From Flavobacterium sp. NG2 (lineage in GTDB: Bacteria > Bacteroidota > Bacteroidia > Flavobacteriales > Flavobacteriaceae): a stretch of 64,000 nt of DNA. The notes under the pieces were generated by a model. The model saw nothing but the letters and a program-made list of their open reading frames with translations. It had not been told where the DNA came from and did not search any database. Below are positions 25,536-35,037 of this stretch, in pieces (position 1 is the stretch's first letter; every line of letters begins with the position of its first letter). A program made the position numbers and the translations under genes. The stretch covers positions 1,652,001 through 1,716,000 of the forward strand of contig NZ_CP139420.1 in NCBI RefSeq assembly GCF_034119845.1. Direction: 5' to 3'.

Positions 25536-27616
25536 AAATCACAATTACAGGAACCGTTATTGATGATACGAATCTCCCATTAGCAGGGGTAAGCATTATT
25601 GTCAAAGAAACTCAAAAAGGAACTCAGACCGATTTTAACGGTAAATATTCCATTCCAGTCAAAAAAGGTGACCATCTTACTTTTGCATACATCGGCTATA
25701 ATTCTCAAACGATAAAAGTGGGAAGTTCGAATGTTATCAATGTAAAAATGGTATCGGCAGCAAATTCACTTGATGAAGTGGTTGTAGTAGGGTATGCAAC
25801 TCAGAAAAAAAAGGATTTTACAGGTTCAGTAATGCAAGTGAGGAGTGAAGCTGTCGAAAGGTATTCTAGATCCAATGCGCAACAAGCACTACAAGGAAAA
25901 GTGGCTGGAGTCGCTGTGAGCGCTAACCAAGTGTACGCTTCGCCTTCGATAATGATTCGTGGGATTTCGACCACTAACGGGAATAATTCCCCGTTATATA
26001 TAATTGATGGTGTACCGTATGAAAACGAACCTAAATTAGATCCCAAAAATATTAAATCTGTAGATGTGTTAAAAGACGCTTCATCTTCTACAATTTATGG
26101 CAATAGAGCAAGTAATGGTGTCGTAATGATAACGACCCAAAATGGCGATTTTAAGGGGATGACCGAAAAAGAGTTGAGAACAAAATTGGATGCCATCAAT
26201 ATCAATCCAAGTCCAACGCCTAATCAAGAAGACTATGAGAATTTTGTCGAAAATCAGTTTGAAACGCCAAAGTCAGCACCTCTTTCGACTTTTTCAATTG
26301 ATGTGGACAATGCATCTTATACTAACATCCGACGCTTTATCAACAACGGTCAAGCAGTTCCTAAAGATGCCGTACGTATCGAAGAAATGATGAATTTCTT
26401 TAAGTATTCTTATCCACAACCTACTGACAAACATCCATTTTCTATCAATACAGAATACAGTGATTGTCCTTGGAATCCGAAACATCAGTTATTGAAAATA
26501 GGCTTACAGGGAAAAAATATTCCAACGGAAAGTTTGCCAGCATCTAATCTTGTTTTTCTGATTGATGTATCAGGCTCGATGAATAGTGCTAATAAATTGC
26601 CCTTGCTAAAACAATCTTTGAAAATTTTAGTAAACGAATTGCGAAAAGAGGATAAAGTAGCAATTGTAGTGTATGCAGGAGCGGCTGGATTGGTTTTGCC
26701 GCCAACAACTGGAGACCAAAAACAAACCATTATTGACGCACTTGACAAATTAAATGCGGGTGGAAGTACTGCAGGTGGTGCAGGAATTGATTTGGCATAC
26801 AAAACCGCTTTGGGGCATTTTATCAAAGGAGGAAATAATCGTGTCATTCTTGCAACAGATGGTGATTTTAATGTAGGTAGTTCGTCAAACAAAGACATGG
26901 AAAGTTTGATTGAAGAGAAACGAAAATCAGGTGTTTTCTTGACTTGTCTAGGCTACGGAATGGGAAATTACAAAGACAGTAAAATGGAAATTCTTGCCAA
27001 TAAAGGGAACGGAAACTATGCATATATCGATAACATCCAGGAAGCGAATCGTTTTTTAGGGAAAGAATTCAAAGGGTCTATGTTTGCTATCGCCAAAGAT
27101 GTAAAAATCCAAATTGAATTTAACCCTAAACACGTCCAATCGTATCGATTGATTGGGTACGAAAACAGAAAATTACGTCCCGAAGATTTTAAAAACGATG
27201 CCATAGATGCTGGAGAATTAGGGAGCGGTCATACGGTTACAGCTTTATACGAAATCATTCCAACAGGGATTGAAAGCACCTATAGCTTGCCTGATTTGAA
27301 ATATACCAATACGACTAATGTAGCAAATTACAATAATGAATTGGCGACGATTAAATTTCGCTATAAAAAACCTGATGGAGAGAATAGTATTGAAATGATT
27401 CAAACCATTAATGACAAAACGATTGCTTTAAAAGCAGCGTCTGAAGATTTTAAATTCACCACGGCTGTAGCTTGGTTTGGCTTGAAGTTGAGAGATTCTA
27501 AGTTGGTTTCTGATAAAGACACACAATCTATTTTGGCTTTGGCCAAAAAAGGAATTTCAAAAGATGTGGATGGATATAAAGCCGAGCTCGTTCGATTGGT
27601 GGAAACCGTGCAGTAA
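25469..27616 (+). CDS. vWA protein with CarboxypepD-like and TonB-plug domains
   Basis: A 715-aa secreted protein. The signal peptide is at 1-22. A CarboxypepD_reg-like beta-sandwich (ITGTVIDDTNLPLAGVSI) occupies about 24-100. A SusC-type plug with VVVVGYATQKKKDFTG, PLYIIDGVPYE and TIYGNRASNGVVMITT occupies about 100-225. A YfbK-type vWF N-terminal region is at 245-340 (FSIDVDNASYTNIRRF). The vWA domain carries the MIDAS motif DVSGSMNS (D365) at about 360-535, and a DUF3520-like region follows to the end. There is no barrel. Metal-dependent ligand or protein binding is expected. It is the last gene of the sigma/anti-sigma/plug cluster. Confidence 0.85.
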   Translation: MKSQKLISLALTMFFSVLSFGQEITITGTVIDDTNLPLAGVSIIVKETQKGTQTDFNGKYSIPVKKGDHLTFAYIGYNSQTIKVGSSNVINVKMVSAANSLDEVVVVGYATQKKKDFTGSVMQVRSEAVERYSRSNAQQALQGKVAGVAVSANQVYASPSIMIRGISTTNGNNSPLYIIDGVPYENEPKLDPKNIKSVDVLKDASSSTIYGNRASNGVVMITTQNGDFKGMTEKELRTKLDAININPSPTPNQEDYENFVENQFETPKSAPLSTFSIDVDNASYTNIRRFINNGQAVPKDAVRIEEMMNFFKYSYPQPTDKHPFSINTEYSDCPWNPKHQLLKIGLQGKNIPTESLPASNLVFLIDVSGSMNSANKLPLLKQSLKILVNELRKEDKVAIVVYAGAAGLVLPPTTGDQKQTIIDALDKLNAGGSTAGGAGIDLAYKTALGHFIKGGNNRVILATDGDFNVGSSSNKDMESLIEEKRKSGVFLTCLGYGMGNYKDSKMEILANKGNGNYAYIDNIQEANRFLGKEFKGSMFAIAKDVKIQIEFNPKHVQSYRLIGYENRKLRPEDFKNDAIDAGELGSGHTVTALYEIIPTGIESTYSLPDLKYTNTTNVANYNNELATIKFRYKKPDGENSIEMIQTINDKTIALKAASEDFKFTTAVAWFGLKLRDSKLVSDKDTQSILALAKKGISKDVDGYKAELVRLVETVQ

Positions 27617-27646
27617 ATACTATTGAAATATAATCGTAGTAAAAAA

Positions 27647-27678
27647 GAGTGCGTCTGAAAATGTTTCATGGCGCACTT
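27647..27678 (+). terminator. Weak terminator after the vWA gene
   Basis: GAGTGCG (27647-27653) can pair with CGCACTT (27672-27678) around an 18-nt loop, followed by ATTTTTG. Only moderately convincing. Confidence 0.45.
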
Positions 27679-27711
27679 ATTTTTGTAGGTATATGCTTAT
27701 TTTGTTTTAGC

Positions 27712-27742
27712 TAGTTTTAAAACTATTTTAATTTTATCTTTG
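27712..27742 (+). promoter_or_regulatory. Promoter of the MsbA-like exporter
   Basis: TTG (27712-27714), 20 bp, TATCTTTG (27735-27742): a full match to the Bacteroidota -33/-7 consensus, 51 bp before the ATG. Confidence 0.75.
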
Positions 27743-27793
27743 CACAAAAATAGAGACCTAGATTTGGGTTGTTTTTTAATCTAAAGTTATTCA

Positions 27794-29626
27794 ATGAAAA
27801 ATTTTAAACGCTTTTTAAAGTACTTAATACCCCATAAAAGAAATTTAATTATTAGTATAATCTTCAATGTTTTATACGCTTTTTTTTCAGCCATTTCGAT
27901 GCTTTCACTTTTTCCTTTGATGAAAGTTTTGTTCTCGGATAGTAAAAAAGTACATGTAAAGCCAGTTTATAAAGGTTTTGAAAGTTTAGATAAACAATTT
28001 CTAGAAGATTCATTGAACTACTTTATAACTCACAATACAGAAAGCAATGGGCCTCTGAGTACCTTGATTTGGATGGTCGTATTTGTGCTTACTACTTTTT
28101 TATTAAAGAATCTTTTCAACTTTATTTCGATAGTATATATGACCTATTTGAATAATGGAATTTTAAAAGATTTGAGAAATGATGTGTATCAAAAAGTGAT
28201 TAGCTTACCCGTATCTTTTTTCTCAAATGAAAGAAAAGGAGATTTGATTTCAAGAATGACTTCTGACATTAATACGATAAAAAGTGCTTTTTTAAGTATT
28301 TTAATGATGGTAAGTGAACCACTTACCATTGTTTTTACGTTAGCGTCAATGGTATTTATTAGTTGGAAATTGACCATTTTTGTTTTTGTTTTCCTTCCTG
28401 TTTCTGGGTTTTTAATTTCCAAGATGAGTAAGTCAATTAAAAGCCAATCAGGGGATATTTTCTCTTTAGAAGGTCATTTGCTATCTGATATTGAAGAAAC
28501 TTTAGGGGGAATAAAAGTGATTAAAAACTTTACTTCTGAGAATTTTTTCAAAAGACGTTATTATAAATCCACAGAGCACATCAATAATCTGAATAATAAA
28601 ATTGGTGCCAAAATGAGTTTGGCAGGTCCCATGAGTGAGTTTTTAGGGATTTTTGTTATTTCAATTTTGTTAGTTTATGGTGGAACATTAGTTTTGATTG
28701 ATGGTACCATGAGTGGAAGTGCTTTTATTGCTTATATGGGATTAGCCTATCAAATATTGACACCAGCCAAATCAATTACAAAAGCGAATCAAGCCTTAAT
28801 GGGAGGAAATGCCGCTTATGAGCGAGTTGCATTTATTTTAGACGCAACCAATCCATTAGAAGATAATCCTAATGCTATAGAGATAACTGAATTTAAAAGT
28901 GAAATAAAATTTACTAATGTTTCGTTCAAGTACGATTCGGAATATGTTTTGAGAGATTTCAATCTAACAGTTCCAAAAGGGAAACGAGTAGCATTGGTAG
29001 GAGAGTCAGGAAGTGGGAAGTCGACATTAGCGAATTTAGTGACTCGATTGTATGATGTTACTGAAGGAACCATCACTTTTGACGGTGTAAATATTAAGGA
29101 TGTTACCACCAATTCTTTAAGAAAACAGATGGGAATTGTGGCGCAGGATTCCATTTTGTTTAATGACACAATTGCAAATAATATTTCATTGAGTATTGAC
29201 GATCCGAGTATGGATGCTATTGTGAGTGCTGCAAAAGTGGCCAATGCACATAATTTTATTTCGGAGTTTCCAGAGCAATACAACAGTCCTGTTGGTGATG
29301 GAGGAGGAATGTTATCAGGAGGTCAACGTCAACGTGTAGCTATCGCTAGAGCCGTTATGAAAAACCCTCCGATTATGATTCTGGATGAAGCAACATCTGC
29401 CTTAGATACAGAATCAGAAAAATTGGTTCAAGTTGGTCTAGAAAATATGATGGAAAATAGAACCTCAATTGTTATTGCACACCGTTTATCAACGATTCAA
29501 AACGCTGATTTAATTGTGGTCATGAGTAAAGGTAGAATTGTTGAGCAAGGGACACATGAGGAGTTGATTAGAATGAACGGTAATTATGCCAATTTAGTTA
29601 ATTTGCAAACTTTAGAGGTGAATTAA
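27794..29626 (+). CDS. MsbA-like lipid/LPS ABC exporter
   Basis: A 610-aa half-transporter. Six TM helices lie in residues 15-330. The ATPase has Walker A GESGSGKST (near 404), signature LSGGQRQ (near 512), Walker B PIMILDEATSALD and the H-loop IAHRL. Unlike the exporter at 6533 it has a longer first periplasmic segment with KVHVKPVYKGF. Its position as the first gene of a run of glycosyltransferases supports a role in flipping lipid A-core or another lipid-linked glycan across the inner membrane; this is inference from context. Confidence 0.88.
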   Translation: MKNFKRFLKYLIPHKRNLIISIIFNVLYAFFSAISMLSLFPLMKVLFSDSKKVHVKPVYKGFESLDKQFLEDSLNYFITHNTESNGPLSTLIWMVVFVLTTFLLKNLFNFISIVYMTYLNNGILKDLRNDVYQKVISLPVSFFSNERKGDLISRMTSDINTIKSAFLSILMMVSEPLTIVFTLASMVFISWKLTIFVFVFLPVSGFLISKMSKSIKSQSGDIFSLEGHLLSDIEETLGGIKVIKNFTSENFFKRRYYKSTEHINNLNNKIGAKMSLAGPMSEFLGIFVISILLVYGGTLVLIDGTMSGSAFIAYMGLAYQILTPAKSITKANQALMGGNAAYERVAFILDATNPLEDNPNAIEITEFKSEIKFTNVSFKYDSEYVLRDFNLTVPKGKRVALVGESGSGKSTLANLVTRLYDVTEGTITFDGVNIKDVTTNSLRKQMGIVAQDSILFNDTIANNISLSIDDPSMDAIVSAAKVANAHNFISEFPEQYNSPVGDGGGMLSGGQRQRVAIARAVMKNPPIMILDEATSALDTESEKLVQVGLENMMENRTSIVIAHRLSTIQNADLIVVMSKGRIVEQGTHEELIRMNGNYANLVNLQTLEVN

Positions 29627-29666
29627 TAGAAAATCTCAAAAGGAAATTTTGAAAAACTAATTATTG

Positions 29667-30791
29667 ATGAAAATAATTCTTGATCCTCAGGTTTTTAATA
29701 TGCAAACTTACGGTGGTATCTCTAGATATTATGCCGAAGTTTTTAGTCGTCTTAATAAAAGAAAAGAATTGTCGATTACACTACCTATTTATAGTTCTAA
29801 TAATGTTTATGTTGCGGACACTGGTTTGATAATGAAAGAAAAAAAACTAATAAATTCTTTGGTTAAAACTTTAAATTTTATTGGGATTAGTACTCGATCG
29901 TTAAGTAGAAAAATAAGTGAAAAACAAGTAAAAGAACCTTTTAAGGATTCTAATTTTGATTTGTTTGTTCCCACTTATTATAATCCGTATTTTTTGGAAT
30001 TTATAGGAGACAAACCTTTCGTCTTGACAGTTTATGATATGATACATGAAATTATGCCTCAATATTTTGTAGGAGACCCTTGGAATGTGACTATTAATAA
30101 AAAAATACTAATAGAAAAAGCAACTAAAATTATTGCAGTTTCAAATAATACTAAAAAAGATATTCTTAAAGTTTACCCACAAATTGATGAATCCAAAATT
30201 GAAGTAATTCACCATGGGAGTTCGATTAAAATAAATGATAATTTAGTTGTAGACTTACCTGATAATTATATTTTATTCGTAGGGTCAAGAGATAATTATA
30301 AAAATTTTCGCTTTTTAGTTGAGGCAATAAAAGAGTTGTTAGTCAATGATTCAACATTAAAATTAATTTGTGCTGGAGGAGGAAAATTTAAAGAAGATGA
30401 ATTAGTATTTATTAAGCAGTTAGGACTTCAAAATAAAGTTGAACAAAGATATTTTGAAGAGGAAGAATTAGGCCTATTCTATAAAAAAGCCCGTTGTTTC
30501 GTTTTTCCTTCGATGTATGAAGGTTTTGGAATTCCTGTTCTAGAATCTATGGCATGTGGGTGTCCAATAGTTTTATCTAATTGTAGTTCTTTTCCAGAAG
30601 TTGCTGGTGAGGCAGGGATTTTTTTTGATGTTTCTAGTAAAAAGGATTTAAAAGAAAAGATTGCTTTGGTTTTAAGTGATGAAAAATTTAGAAACGAGCA
30701 TATTTTAAAGGGGATAGAGCGTATAAAACAATTTAGTTGGGAAACTGCCGCTTCACGATGTTTTGATTTGTATAAAAGAGCTATTAATTAA
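29667..30791 (+). CDS. GT4-type glycosyltransferase
   Basis: A 374-aa GT-B fold enzyme. The N-terminal acceptor domain begins MKIILDPQVFNMQTYGGISR, and the C-terminal donor domain has FVGSRDNYKNF and the EX7E-like motif SMYEGFGIPVLESMACG near residue 286. It should transfer a sugar from a nucleotide-sugar with retention in surface-glycan assembly. Start chosen at ATG 29667; a TTG one codon earlier is unneeded. It lies 40 bp after the exporter and 11 bp before the next GT2 gene. Confidence 0.9.
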   Translation: MKIILDPQVFNMQTYGGISRYYAEVFSRLNKRKELSITLPIYSSNNVYVADTGLIMKEKKLINSLVKTLNFIGISTRSLSRKISEKQVKEPFKDSNFDLFVPTYYNPYFLEFIGDKPFVLTVYDMIHEIMPQYFVGDPWNVTINKKILIEKATKIIAVSNNTKKDILKVYPQIDESKIEVIHHGSSIKINDNLVVDLPDNYILFVGSRDNYKNFRFLVEAIKELLVNDSTLKLICAGGGKFKEDELVFIKQLGLQNKVEQRYFEEEELGLFYKKARCFVFPSMYEGFGIPVLESMACGCPIVLSNCSSFPEVAGEAGIFFDVSSKKDLKEKIALVLSDEKFRNEHILKGIERIKQFSWETAASRCFDLYKRAIN

Positions 30792-30802
30792 GGATTGATT
30801 AG

Positions 30803-31669
30803 ATGGAGAAGAAAAGTTCCCGTATACCAGAAGCTAGTAATACAATTAAGCTTACTATAATTACAATTAATTATAATAATAATATAGGATTGATTAAAAC
30901 CATTGAAAGCGTTATTAATCAGACTTGGACTGACTTTGAATTTATTATTATAGATGGAGGAAGTACGGATGAAAGCTTGGCGACTATTCGAAAGTATGAA
31001 AAACACATCAATTACTGGGTTTCTGAAAAAGACAGAGGTGTCTATGATGCATTAAATAAAGGAATTCAATTGGCTAGGGGGACTTATGTTAATTTTATGA
31101 ACAGTGGAGATTTCTTTTTTAATAATACTATATTGGAAGAAATTCATCATAAATTTAAGGAATCTATAGGTATTTTGTATGGTGATTCATTTTATTTCAA
31201 TCAAGAAGGGTATGATAGGGTAGAAAAAACACCTTCACAATTATCATTCTCCCATTTTTTTAATTCAGGAATTAATCATCAAGCAAGTTTTATAAAAAGA
31301 GAATTATTTTTTAAGTATTTTATGTATAACATAGAATACAAAATATGTTCAGATTGGGAGTTTTTCATTTATGTTTTATGTAAGAAAAATGAAACTTATG
31401 AGCATCTGCAAAAAACAATTTGCTATTATGATTTCTCAGGGATTTCTGCCGTATCTGAAAATTTACATTTGTACTACCAAGAACGAGAATTAATAATGAA
31501 AAAGCATTTTCCGCTTTTTTATGATGATTTTGTGTCGTATAATACATTGGTAGATAGAAGGATTAAGAAGGTGTTTAGGATAAGTAAAAATAAGATACTT
31601 TGGCGCATTTTAAAATTTTGGATATCTATTTTCCTTCTTGTATTGCCAAAAAATAGAGTATCTATATAG
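30803..31669 (+). CDS. GT2 family glycosyltransferase (tandem paralogue 1)
   Basis: A 288-aa GT-A enzyme: LTIITINYNNNIGL start, SVINQTW, EFIIIDGGSTD, then SEKDRGVYDALNKG and FMNSGDFF (DxD equivalent is the SGD) in the WcaA-like subgroup. The next gene (31751) is a clear paralogue, sharing INYWVSE, GVY-A-NK and FMNSGD in register, so the pair arose by tandem duplication. Part of the glycan cluster operon; acceptor and donor unknown. Confidence 0.9.
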   Translation: MEKKSSRIPEASNTIKLTIITINYNNNIGLIKTIESVINQTWTDFEFIIIDGGSTDESLATIRKYEKHINYWVSEKDRGVYDALNKGIQLARGTYVNFMNSGDFFFNNTILEEIHHKFKESIGILYGDSFYFNQEGYDRVEKTPSQLSFSHFFNSGINHQASFIKRELFFKYFMYNIEYKICSDWEFFIYVLCKKNETYEHLQKTICYYDFSGISAVSENLHLYYQERELIMKKHFPLFYDDFVSYNTLVDRRIKKVFRISKNKILWRILKFWISIFLLVLPKNRVSI

Positions 31670-31750
31670 TTACGACAAACTCCTTTTTGCATAATTATAT
31701 TTTATTCTATTTAAAGAAAGGGGATTTGTGAAATATTAAGTTTTTAAAAA

Positions 31751-32569
31751 ATGAGTCATAAAGTTTCGGTAATTACCATAAATTATAATAACAAAGTAGG
31801 TTTAGAGAAAACTATTCAAAGTGTTATAAATCAAACTTGGTTAGGTTTTGAATATATTATTATTGACGGAGCCAGTACTGATGGGAGTAAAAAGTTGATT
31901 GAGCGATATTCAGATAAAATAAATTACTGGGTTTCAGAGCCTGATACAGGAGTGTATAATGCCATGAATAAAGCAATTAAGGTAGCAAATGGCGATTTTG
32001 TTATTTTTATGAATAGTGGAGATACTTTTTATGAAAATAGTATCCTAGAAAAAGTAAATCCTTTATTAACTGATCAATATGATATTTATTATGGTGATAA
32101 TTATAAAGTAAAGCCAAGTTCAAAGCGAAAAAAAAACTATCCTGAAAAATTGTCGTTTGCTTTCTTTTATTCTAGTTGTATCAATCATCAGTCAACATTC
32201 ATCAGAAGGAAAATGTTTTATGATTACTTTTTATATAATGAAGAATATAGAATTGTATCTGATTGGGAGTTTTTTATTTATACTATATGTGTAGAAAATA
32301 GACCTTATAAATATTTGCAAATGACTATTAGTAATTATGATTTTACAGGTATTTCATCTTTGGATAAATACAGGCATATTGCAAAACAAGAAAAAGTAGC
32401 TGTTTTTGATAAATATTTTCCAATGTTTATTGAGGATTTTGATAAAGTAAGTGATATCAAATCAAAAAGAATACAACAGGTTTTATACATTAAAAACTTT
32501 AAAACTCCATGGAAAGTTTTCAAAGGGATTATTAATTTTTTGGCACTATTTAGTTCCAAAAAAGGTTAG
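31751..32569 (+). CDS. GT2 family glycosyltransferase (tandem paralogue 2)
   Basis: A 272-aa protein with the same layout as its neighbour: VSVITINYNNKVGL, SVINQTW, YIIIDGASTDGS, SEPDTGVYNAMNKA, FMNSGDTF, and a C-terminal SDWEFFIYTICV shared in position with SDWEFFIYVLC of paralogue 1. It shares its expected role in surface-glycan synthesis. The 81-bp gap from paralogue 1 has no clear promoter. Confidence 0.9.
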   Translation: MSHKVSVITINYNNKVGLEKTIQSVINQTWLGFEYIIIDGASTDGSKKLIERYSDKINYWVSEPDTGVYNAMNKAIKVANGDFVIFMNSGDTFYENSILEKVNPLLTDQYDIYYGDNYKVKPSSKRKKNYPEKLSFAFFYSSCINHQSTFIRRKMFYDYFLYNEEYRIVSDWEFFIYTICVENRPYKYLQMTISNYDFTGISSLDKYRHIAKQEKVAVFDKYFPMFIEDFDKVSDIKSKRIQQVLYIKNFKTPWKVFKGIINFLALFSSKKG

Positions 32570-33090
32570 TTGCAAAGTTGAAAATATTTTTATTGTTTAA
32601 TTTTTCATTGGTGGTATTGCAAAAATAAACGGAAGTAATTTGAATAATAGTAGTTTTAGTCCTTAATAAATTGCTTATTTGATATTAATTTCTAGTATTT
32701 TTTAGGGTAGGAATTTATTGCGTAATTTCGCGAATTATAAAGTCTTTTTTATAACGACTTTTTGATTAAAGAAAATCTAGGATATTGATAATTTAACGTG
32801 TAATCTTATAATAAGAATTTAATTCTCGTAATTCTTTAGATAGATTTAAGAAGTTTCATTTGATAATTTTTTATGCATTATAATGGTTTTATTTGAAAGT
32901 TGTATTATTAAAAGTATTGTTTTATAAAGTTGAACATGTAAAGTGAAACAAAATAATTACTTATTTTTTATATAACAAGTTTTTGAATATGGAATTTAGT
33001 ATTCACTTTTTTTGGACTTTCAAAGTTTCAGTCCTTGAAGAGTGAGGGATTTGATAAGTGTCAAATTCTATTTATTTTAAAAGTTAAATA
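32570..33090. other. AT-rich intergenic gap in the glycan cluster
   Basis: 521 bp without a supported ORF. A weak hairpin AAAGTC/GACTTT followed by T lies near 32739-32763 and could end transcription from the GT2 pair. Nothing else was recognised; the gap may be the residue of a lost gene. Confidence 0.4.
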
Positions 33091-33984
33091 ATGAAGAAAA
33101 TTCATGTAGGTTTTCTCCTTTCATATGATTATGAAAAATTAAAAATGTCTATTCCGCCTGTTTATAGCGCAGCAGACAAGATTTTTATTGCAGAGGATAT
33201 TAATAAAAAAACGTGGTCTGGCAATGAATTTGAAGTTGACGATTCTTTTTATGAATGGTTAAAAGAATTAGATGTAGATAACAAAATAGAAATTTACAGA
33301 GATAATTTCTATATTCCTGAATTGACAGCTATCCAAAATGACACAAGAGAACGTCATTTACTTTCTTTAAAAATGGGGATTGGAAATTGGTTGATTCAAA
33401 TTGATAGTGATGAATATTTTATCGACTTTGGTAGCTTTGTTCAAAATATAAAAAAATATAATCATTATTTAGATAACCCCGAGAAAAACAAAGTACAGTT
33501 TGCATGCTTTTGGTTAATAATTTATAAGTATACAGATAAAGGTATATTATATGTAAATAAACCAATGAAGTCTGTTTTTGCAACTAACTATCCTAATTAT
33601 AAATGCGCAAGAAGAACTAACGAAAGGACAATTTATTTTGATAATTTAGTACTTCATGAGTCAATTGCACGTACAGAAGAGCAGCTGTTATATAAACTTG
33701 AGAATTGGGGGCATAGTAATGAAGTGGATAAGAATTTTCTAGAAAAATGGAAAATGATTGATGACACGAACTATAGTCAATTTGAAAACTTTTATTATGT
33801 TGAACCAGAACGTTGGAAAAAATTAGATTATTTGCCAACTAGAGAAATTTCTGAAATAAAGAAAATAATGGTTTCTGAATCTAAACTTAAAATTTCTAAG
33901 ATTTTTTTGTTTTCTAAAAATTTTGGGCAATGGTTTAAATTTATCTGGAAAAAAAGTAATTCAAATTTTGAACATTATTTTTAA
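33091..33984 (+). CDS. Glycosyltransferase-like protein
   Basis: A 297-aa protein starting MKKIHVGFLLSYDYEKL. The central stretch GIGNWLIQIDSDEYFIDF has the D-x-D/E pattern of GT-A enzymes that read donor sugars with a metal (compare the FDLDE motif of the GT2 proteins at 35892 and 37038). Followed by ERHLLSLKMG-type helices and a basic C terminus. I do not recognise a named family. Its place between other glycosyltransferases supports a role in glycan synthesis. Confidence 0.6.
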   Translation: MKKIHVGFLLSYDYEKLKMSIPPVYSAADKIFIAEDINKKTWSGNEFEVDDSFYEWLKELDVDNKIEIYRDNFYIPELTAIQNDTRERHLLSLKMGIGNWLIQIDSDEYFIDFGSFVQNIKKYNHYLDNPEKNKVQFACFWLIIYKYTDKGILYVNKPMKSVFATNYPNYKCARRTNERTIYFDNLVLHESIARTEEQLLYKLENWGHSNEVDKNFLEKWKMIDDTNYSQFENFYYVEPERWKKLDYLPTREISEIKKIMVSESKLKISKIFLFSKNFGQWFKFIWKKSNSNFEHYF

Positions 33985-34013
33985 ATTGTATTCATTTTTT
34001 AGAAAACAAATCT

Positions 34014-34037
34014 CTACGAATGCGTAGGTTCTTTTTT
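34014..34037 (+). terminator. Possible terminator after the GT-like gene
   Basis: CTACG (34014-34018) pairs with CGTAG (34023-34027), followed by seven T at 34031-34037. The short stem makes it tentative. Confidence 0.45.
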
Positions 34038-34166
34038 TAGTATTTGTTTACGGTTTGATTTATGCTTTTAAGAGTTAGTATTGCGAAGTCTTATTAATTT
34101 GAAATTAGAATAAGATTTAATATGGTTGGGAGTTTTAATAAAAAAAATGGTATATTTTTTTAGTGA

Positions 34167-34173
34167 CTCATAG
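34167..34173. repeat. Left target-site duplication of the IS
   Basis: CTCATAG here and again at 35817-35823, directly outside the terminal inverted repeats. If the repeats are drawn one base longer at each end, the duplication is TCATA (5 bp). Confidence 0.75.
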
Positions 34174-34212
34174 GCACATTCAGAAGTAAGCCTACTTTTT
34201 TGCAAGAAATAA

Positions 34213-34253
34213 AAAAATGACCAAATTTTAGAGTTTCAAAATTGGTCATTTTT
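34213..34253. terminator. IS-internal terminator, transposase 3' side
   Basis: AAAAATGACCAA (34213-34224) pairs with TTGGTCATTTTT (34242-34253), downstream of the transposase stop. Confidence 0.75.
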
Positions 34254-34339
34254 ATTTTTCACGGACTCTGATGTATCAAAAAAGTCTTTTTTAGGTATTG
34301 ACTAGACGCACGTTCTCCACGGAGGTGTTTTTTGTTTTT

Positions 34340-35026
34340 TTAGGCTGCTAAAATTTGTTGCTGCTTGAGAATTCTTCTTCCTATTTCCAGGGCATTTCCT
34401 GTATGTATTCCGAAGAAGATCCAAAGCATTTCACTTTTTTGGGTTTTGGCTTTTATCTTTTTTAGATTGTAATGTTCTTTCTCTTTTCCAAAACTTCCTT
34501 CTAATCGAGTGGAGCGTTCTTTTTTGATTTCTTTAGCTAAGATTTTACGCTGTTCTTCATTTTTGCCAGCTTTTCCTTTTCGCACAAAATCGGTTTGGAT
34601 GTTGTTTGAAGTGGTGAATGTTCGATTTTTATTGGTGGCATAAATTGCATCAGCACCAAGCATTTTTACTTTAGTTTTGGTTAAGTTTTGAGCGCAAAAA
34701 ACCGTGCTTTGAAGACGTGTACCTTCATTGAAAGCTCTGTACTGAATATGTTCTATAAAATTAATTCCATCAATTTGGATTTTGTTGACTTTGGCTCCAA
34801 ATTCAACTTGTTTTACTTCCTTACCTCTTACAATAGGTCTAATATAGCTTTTACTAATACTTATTATTCTATCTGGAACACTTTTGCCTGTTTTAAAAAT
34901 TTGAGACTGTTGTTGATACACCTTAGCGATTAGAGAACGTTGGTTTTTGTATTTTTTAGTAGCTTCAAAAGAATTTTGATTCTCAATTTTATTGAGTTCA
35001 GCGTTAAGTTTGTACAATAATTTCAA
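34340..35026 (-). pseudogene. Transposase, C-terminal part (frame 2)
   Basis: A 228-aa segment with LKLLYKLNAELNKIE, the second catalytic Asp region MLGADAIYATN and the Glu region TRLEGSFGKEKEHYNL of a DDE transposase. It has no credible start of its own (TTG only). The frame is open upstream to 35074, overlapping the end of the N-terminal ORF. Adding one A to the A6 run at 35071-35076 (reverse strand) would join both parts into a 453-aa protein reading YSKKRKKQSKHRTKV across the joint. Confidence 0.8.
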
Positions 35027-35037
35027 CAGTCCTCTGG

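Noticed and set aside
32570..33090. Short frame with GGIAKINGSNLNNSSF as a gene remnant
   Set aside because: Too short and without a recognisable family; no second piece in the gap supports it.
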